A stretch of 28,213 nt of DNA from Planctomycetota bacterium (GTDB taxonomy: Bacteria; Planctomycetota; Planctomycetia; Pirellulales; Pirellulaceae), in contig JAJDEH010000229.1 in assembly GCA_029259935.1 (NCBI GenBank), forward strand, positions 1 through 28,213. Direction: 5' to 3'. The notes beneath the pieces were generated by a model. It did no database searches. It had not been told where the DNA came from and saw only the letters and a list, made by a program, of their open reading frames with translations. Position 1 is the stretch's first letter. Every line of letters starts with the position of its first letter. Shown here in pieces: positions 23,965 through 28,213 of this stretch. Made by a program: the position numbers and the translations under genes.

Positions 23965-26961
23965 CTAACTGCCGAGCCGTAGCAACGCTTTCTGGGCCGT
24001 TTCGTTTCCCTGTTCGGCGGACTTTCGATACCAGACGATGGCTTCGGAGATATCCTGGTCAACACCTTCGCCTAATTCGTAGTGCATGGCGAGGCTGCTT
24101 TGGCTGTCAGCGTGGTCCTGTTCAGCGGACAGGCGAAACCAGCGGACAGCTTCAGTATCTTCCTTGGAAACGCCACGCCCACGATGGTACATCAAACCAA
24201 GTTGATTCTGTGCATACTTGTTCCCTTGCTCAGCGGCCAAGCGAAACCAATTGACGGCTTCGACATCGCTCTGGACCACGCCATCGCCGTTCACATATTG
24301 AATCCCTAGCCACAATTGCCCGTAATCGAATCCTTTCTCGGCGGCCTGGCGAAAATAACGAACAGCTTCGACATGATCCTTGCTCACCTTGTCCCCCTCA
24401 CGATGCAACAAACCGAGGTCGACTTGGGCATCTGGTTGGCCCTCAGCTGCAGCCGAGCGAAGCCACCGCAGAGCTTCGGCGTCATCCTGCTCGACGCCCT
24501 TTCCGTCTCTGTATTGACCGCTAAGCCAGAACTGCGCATTTGGGTGGCCCTGCCGTGCAGCCGCGCGATACCAGTGGGTCGCTTCTGCTTCGTTGGCCTC
24601 CACTCCAAATCCAAACTTGAAGTTGCCCGCCAGTTCGTATTGAGCTGCCATGTGACCCTGCTCGGCTGATTGGCGATACCAGTAGGTCTGCGCCGCAAAA
24701 GACTCGATCATGAAGTCAGCAGGATCGAGGTTATCGGGCAGCCAGCGGCTCTCCTCGGATGGAGTCCACTTTGGTCCGCGACTCTCTTTGCAGCGTTTCG
24801 CTAGGTTGTACTGCGCATTGGCATAACCACCCTCGGCTGACTGCACCAACCAGCGGAGAGCCTCGGTATCGTCCTTCGCCACTCCGATGCCGCGCTCGAA
24901 TGACAGTGAAAGATTTAGTTGTGCAGCGGCATGCCCTTTCTCCGCCGCTTGGCGATACCACCGAACAGCCTCGGCTTCGTCCTTGCTGACGCCGTAGCCT
25001 TGCTCGTATTTGACACCAAGGTAGTTTTGAGAATCCGCGTGTCCTTGTTCGGCCGCCAGGTGAAAGAGACGAACGGCTTCCGTGTCGTTCTTCGGAACAC
25101 CGCGTCCTTCCACATGCCGAAGAGCCAGCGCGCACCGTGCATCGGCATCACCATTTTGTGCCGCTTGCTGATACCAGCGCACGGCCTCGGTGTCGTCCTG
25201 CTCCACTCCCAATCCGCGTTCGTGGTAGATGGCCAAGTTGTATTGGGCGGCGGGGAAGTTCTGTTCAGCAGATTTGTGAATCCAGCGAACACCTTCGGCC
25301 TTGTCTTCCGGAAGGTCGTTCCCCTGATGGTACTTTAACCCCAAGAGGTTCTGTGCGTGGGCGTCGCCTGCCTCGGCGGACAGCCGCAACCAATTGATCG
25401 CCTGTTCCATGTCCGCCGCCACACCGACTCCATTTTGGAGACACATCGCAAAGTTGTACTGGGCAGCCGGCAGGTTCTGTTCGGCCGCGCGCCGGTACCA
25501 CTCGACAGCTTGTCCGGCATCTCGGGGAACGCCGCGACCGTGTTCGAATCTCAACCCAAGTCCATTTTGAGCGCCGGCGTGACCGTTCTCGGCTGCCTGA
25601 TGGTACCATCGCACCGCCTCATCTTCGTCTTGATCCACTCCAATGCCGTGTTCGTAGAAGATCCCCATATTGTTTTGGCCAGTAGCAAGCCCCTGCTCCG
25701 CCGCGCTTTGGACCCAGCGGACCGCGTCGGTAACATCTTTCGGTACACCTCGTCCTTGGTGACAGCGAATCCCCAAGTAATTCTGAGCTTCTTTGTCGCC
25801 ATTCTCGGCGGCCAGTCGCAGCCAACGAATCGACTCAGTTTCGTTGGCGGGTATCCCCTTACCGTGCTCGTATGACTCCGAGAGTCGATATTGGCCACTT
25901 GGACTCCCCAGTTCGGCGGCGCGTTGATACAAGCGACCGGCCTCCGTGTCGTCCTTGGCGACCCCGCATCCGCGCTCGTAAACCATTCCGAGTACGACAT
26001 AGGCGTCGGCGAACCCCAATTCGCCGGCCTGACGCACCAGGCGAAGTCCTTCCGCTTCATCAACATCAACTCCCCTGCCCGAAAAACAATGGCAACCGAG
26101 GTAAAGCTTGCCGGCCGCATCGTTTTGTTCAGCCGCTTGACGAAACCACTTCACGGCTTCGGCATCATCCCGTTCGACGCCATTCCCATCGGCAAACATT
26201 CCACCCACTAACACTTGCCCGATCGCCAGCCCCTGTTCGGCGGCCCTTCGATACCATTGTAAAGCTTCGGTGTGATTTTCTGTCGATGCGATTCCGTTGT
26301 CGGAGCATTTGCCGAGAAGGACTTGAGCCTCGGCGTGTCCCTGTCCGGCGGCTGCTCGCCACTCACTGATTCGACCGTCAGCAGACCCGACCAGAAACTT
26401 CGTCAGTGCCTGCTCCTGATGCCACACCTTCAAGAATTCTCGCCAATCCGAGTCAAGCGTCTGTTCGTTTGAAAGTTGTTCTTTCGGTTTTTCGACTTTT
26501 CCACAAACTTCAGCGATGCCGTAGATCAAACGGTCTATCTGACTTTTGAAGTCCGGGCCTGATTTTACTTGTACCGCGTTTCGGAAAGATAACTCGGCAA
26601 TACGCTCGGGCAACTCAGACGGTTTCGGCACGGGTTGATTAGCAACGAGGACCGGGATGATAGGAATGTCTCGATCTAACGCGGCTTGAATTTCGATTCG
26701 CACAATATCGGCAGGGTCATCGAGACGCCTTTGACCCTGTTCATCGCTGGCGTTGAGCCAGTTGTCTCCGATGATAACAACAAGTGCATTGCACTTCGTA
26801 ACTGATGAAGTGATAAAGTTGCGGAAGTTGATGCCGACAGGAATGGAATCAACGTCGAAGAAAACCGAGTCCTTCCCATACGCTGATATGAACCGGTCAC
26901 AGATTCTCCCTGCCTCGCTGGCAGCATCTTTTCGACGGTAAGAAATGAAGACAGAGGGCAT
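23965..26961 (-). CDS. TIR domain protein with about 21 Sel1-like repeats
   Basis: 998 residues from ATG 26961 (a TTG four codons upstream is also in frame). Residues 1-110 form a TIR domain: PSVFISYRRKDAASEAGRIC, DSVFFDVDSIPVGINFRNFI, ALVVIIGDNWL, then VRIEIQAALDRDIPIIPVLV. E90 in RIEIQ is a candidate catalytic glutamate for NAD+ cleavage. A linker (about 140-215) precedes about 21 Sel1/TPR-like repeats of 36 residues, each like AEQGHADAQxxLGxxYxxGxGVxxDxxEAVRWYRxA, with an insertion near residues 735-760 and a partial last unit. Sel1 repeats form a superhelix that binds proteins or peptides. TIR proteins in bacteria often act in anti-phage defence or NAD signalling; that role is inferred. 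There is no signal peptide, so it is probably cytosolic. No defence partner gene is adjacent. Confidence 0.93.
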   Translation of the reverse strand: MPSVFISYRRKDAASEAGRICDRFISAYGKDSVFFDVDSIPVGINFRNFITSSVTKCNALVVIIGDNWLNASDEQGQRRLDDPADIVRIEIQAALDRDIPIIPVLVANQPVPKPSELPERIAELSFRNAVQVKSGPDFKSQIDRLIYGIAEVCGKVEKPKEQLSNEQTLDSDWREFLKVWHQEQALTKFLVGSADGRISEWRAAAGQGHAEAQVLLGKCSDNGIASTENHTEALQWYRRAAEQGLAIGQVLVGGMFADGNGVERDDAEAVKWFRQAAEQNDAAGKLYLGCHCFSGRGVDVDEAEGLRLVRQAGELGFADAYVVLGMVYERGCGVAKDDTEAGRLYQRAAELGSPSGQYRLSESYEHGKGIPANETESIRWLRLAAENGDKEAQNYLGIRCHQGRGVPKDVTDAVRWVQSAAEQGLATGQNNMGIFYEHGIGVDQDEDEAVRWYHQAAENGHAGAQNGLGLRFEHGRGVPRDAGQAVEWYRRAAEQNLPAAQYNFAMCLQNGVGVAADMEQAINWLRLSAEAGDAHAQNLLGLKYHQGNDLPEDKAEGVRWIHKSAEQNFPAAQYNLAIYHERGLGVEQDDTEAVRWYQQAAQNGDADARCALALRHVEGRGVPKNDTEAVRLFHLAAEQGHADSQNYLGVKYEQGYGVSKDEAEAVRWYRQAAEKGHAAAQLNLSLSFERGIGVAKDDTEALRWLVQSAEGGYANAQYNLAKRCKESRGPKWTPSEESRWLPDNLDPADFMIESFAAQTYWYRQSAEQGHMAAQYELAGNFKFGFGVEANEAEATHWYRAAARQGHPNAQFWLSGQYRDGKGVEQDDAEALRWLRSAAAEGQPDAQVDLGLLHREGDKVSKDHVEAVRYFRQAAEKGFDYGQLWLGIQYVNGDGVVQSDVEAVNWFRLAAEQGNKYAQNQLGLMYHRGRGVSKEDTEAVRWFRLSAEQDHADSQSSLAMHYELGEGVDQDISEAIVWYRKSAEQGNETAQKALLRLGS

Positions 26962-27000
26962 CGTAGGTTTCAACTTTTGGGAATAGGCTCGTTACTGGTT

Positions 27001-27039
27001 GAAAAATGCCGTCCTACTGCTAGTCATTTTGGCGGACGG
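27001..27039 (-). terminator. Possible terminator/attenuator in the TIR-Sel1 leader
   Basis: On the minus strand CCGTCC (27039-27034) pairs with GGACGG (27014-27009) across a 19-base loop, followed by CATTTTTC (27008-27001). The 6-bp GC-only stem and U5 run are a modest terminator, 40 bases before the TIR start codon. It either insulates the gene from upstream transcription or acts as an attenuator. Confidence 0.35.
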
Positions 27040-27515
27040 TTTTTGTTACAACAACTATGCATCCACTTTCGACGGTCCGGTTGTCCTTCATTTCTCATGG
27101 ACATTTCCAGCATAACAAAAACCGGCTGTCAACCGAATCCGGCGAGCCCTGACATCTCTGAACATACAGCTACGTCGTTGGAATTCCAAGAAGTCCACGG
27201 CTAGGCACTCGCTTGAGGATGAGCATCCTTGGCAATCGGCCTTGTTCACCGGGTGGCACCGGGACTAGGCAATGCCTAGAGACACGGCGCGGTTAACGAT
27301 TCGGGCGACCCGGAATTATCGGTCCTGCTAGCCGCATCGACGGGGGTCACATCATCCACGTCCGCTGGTACGATGCCGCGTCTCGCCTTACAGGGCACCC
27401 TCTGCCGGGATCGCGGCGCTGCACGCCGACCAATTAAGGATTTGACCTCGCGAGTCGTCGAGCCGCGGACTGGAATGGGAGACGTGCCCGAGTCGGGGGA
27501 GCGGCAAGAGTTCTT

Positions 27516-27596
27516 GGCCACAAAAAACGCAAAAACCCACGAAGAGAGAGGGAGTAGTTTTCAGTTTTCTTCGCGTCTTTTTGCGTTTTTCGTGGC
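27516..27596. repeat. Long inverted repeat, 'AACGCAAAAA' type
   Basis: GGCCAC...AACGCAAAAA...GAAG (27516-27544) faces CTTC...TTTTTGCGTT...GTGGC (27569-27596). The 10-base AACGCAAAAA / TTTTTGCGTT arms are perfect, and the outer GCCAC/GTGGC pairs close it over a loop of about 25 bases. This belongs to the family of intergenic inverted repeats frequent in planctomycetes; 789-861 is a relative. Confidence 0.75.
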
Positions 27597-27750
27597 TATC
27601 CATCCGCTTGGCTGCCGAATGCTGCTCGACCGGTCGCCGACGGTCTACAACTCGCTTGCTTCTCTACGGCAGACAACCGTACACTGAGAACCATCCGCAG
27701 GAGTTGGCATTCGCATCGACCGAGATTGGATTTACTCCAAAACGATAGCT

Positions 27751-28092
27751 ATGGGAAAATTTGCATGCACTTGTGGTAACGTCATCTCGGATGTGCAATG
27801 CCCGAATGAGGCGACTGGCTGGTTGTTGTCTGACAAGAGCGGCGAGTCATTTTTCGATACGATATCGGAAACGATTGACGACTACCTCGAGCATGCCGCA
27901 AGGGATGACATCGCTGGTTGGCGTCGCAAGCACTTCAACGACATGTACCCGTCGGATATATCTGCTGGTGGGATGATCCACGACGTGCTAACGAATCGCT
28001 TTTTTGACCTTACGTTGGCGACAATGGAGTGCGATCAGTGCGGACGAATCTGGGTGCAGCGAGCACCCGACTTAAATCAATGCCCCGCTTAA
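27751..28092 (+). CDS. Small zinc-ribbon-like protein of unknown function
   Basis: 113 residues. Cysteine pairs at the two ends (FACTCGN, C6 and C8; ECDQCGRIW, C94 and C97) with additional C17 and C111 suggest a zinc ribbon brought together by an alpha-helical middle (about 33-62). There is no signal peptide or membrane segment. I recall similar short proteins annotated only as hypothetical. ATG 27751 lacks a clear ribosome binding site. The gene downstream starts 76 bases later on the same strand. Confidence 0.72.
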   Translation: MGKFACTCGNVISDVQCPNEATGWLLSDKSGESFFDTISETIDDYLEHAARDDIAGWRRKHFNDMYPSDISAGGMIHDVLTNRFFDLTLATMECDQCGRIWVQRAPDLNQCPA

Positions 28093-28129
28093 CTGCTGGT
28101 TTTTGGTCTAGCGTGGATTTTCGATTGTA

Positions 28130-28174
28130 GCGACACTCCTTTCGCCTATCACGGAAAGGAGTCCGAGATGTCGC
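28130..28174 (+). promoter_or_regulatory. Hairpin that covers the ribosome binding site and start codon of the next gene
   Basis: ACTCCTTTC (28135-28143) pairs perfectly with GAAAGGAGT (28154-28162), which contains the ribosome binding site AAAGGAG. An outer helix, GCGAC (28130-28134) with GTCGC (28170-28174), encloses the ATG at 28168-28170. The folded RNA should block translation. Alternatively this is the terminal inverted repeat of an insertion sequence. Confidence 0.45.
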
Positions 28175-28213
28175 GACTGCAAGTACACCAGTCAAAGGTT
28201 CGGGAACTTGTTT
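28168..28213 (+). CDS. Start of a gene cut by the window edge
   Basis: ATG 28168 follows an ideal ribosome binding site, AAAGGAG, six bases upstream, and 15 codons are open to the edge: MSRLQVHQSKVRELV. The product is too short to identify. The strong ribosome binding site and its placement in a hairpin argue that the start is real. Confidence 0.5.
   Translation, partial: MSRLQVHQSKVRELV

Larger units (their letters stand above)
26962..27750. other. Gene-free region upstream of the TIR-Sel1 gene
   Basis: About 790 bases. It contains a hairpin with a U tract (27001-27039, minus strand), an 11-base inverted repeat (GGTTTTTGTTA 27038-27048 / TAACAAAAACC 27113-27123), a palindrome CTAGGCA-a-TGCCTAG (about 27266-27280), and the long inverted repeat at 27516-27596. 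Open frames at 27521-27276 (-) and 27373-27687 (+) have no ribosome binding site, and the latter runs through the inverted repeat. No intact gene is supported. Confidence 0.45.

Noticed and set aside
27276..27687. Small open frames on both strands upstream of the zinc-ribbon gene.
   Set aside because: They overlap each other, the + frame crosses the inverted repeat, and neither has a ribosome binding site or recognisable domain.

Overview
The window looks like a chromosomal segment of a planctomycete, probably in or near the Pirellulales. The reasons are an SLA1-homology (SHD1) protein with WD40 repeats, an FHA-GAF-SpoIIE phosphatase, a TPR protein ending in two RNA polymerase alpha C-terminal domains, a lipoprotein with a transglutaminase-like core, an LPS-type kdsA, and many GC-rich intergenic palindromes, including the 'CACGAAGG / AACGCAAAAA' type common in this phylum. 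The lineage is inferred from gene content; there is no rRNA in the window.

Layout. 1-94 is the 3' end (domains V and VI) of a group II intron whose body lies off the left edge. 95-1034 is decayed, repeat-bearing DNA with a possible gene remnant. purC (1035-1895, +) and the diacylglycerol kinase-like / kdsA / lipoprotein operon (8565-4855, -) converge. A complete IS21-family element (2017-4765, istA-istB) sits between them, inserted in a palindromic intergenic repeat and flanked by a 6-bp direct repeat. 8566-9104 is a gene-free stretch that ends in a long-stem structured RNA or terminator on the + strand. Next come the FHA-GAF-SpoIIE regulator (9105-10838, -) and an SHD1-WD40 exported protein (11076-12299, -).

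From 12666 on the + strand lie tRNA-Thr(CGT), the TPR-double-alphaCTD protein, tgt (tRNA-guanine transglycosylase) and a DraG-type ADP-ribosylglycohydrolase. The glycohydrolase converges on a compact minus-strand operon of three genes (18750-16428): an unrecognised protein with an internal duplication, a thymidylate-kinase-like P-loop kinase and an unrecognised 202-aa protein. This is the block most likely to be an undescribed accessory module.

Further right are a YaiI/YqxD (UPF0178) protein, a repeat-rich gap, a membrane-anchored coiled-coil protein, a PP2C phosphatase and a large exported protein (the last two on -). A 998-aa protein with an N-terminal TIR domain and about 21 Sel1 repeats follows (26961-23965, -). 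The window ends with a small zinc-ribbon-like protein and the first codons of a gene whose ribosome binding site and start codon lie in a hairpin.

Most of the window is ordinary housekeeping and signalling content. The accessory signals are the group II intron end, the IS21 element, the three-gene operon beside DraG, and the TIR-Sel1 gene.
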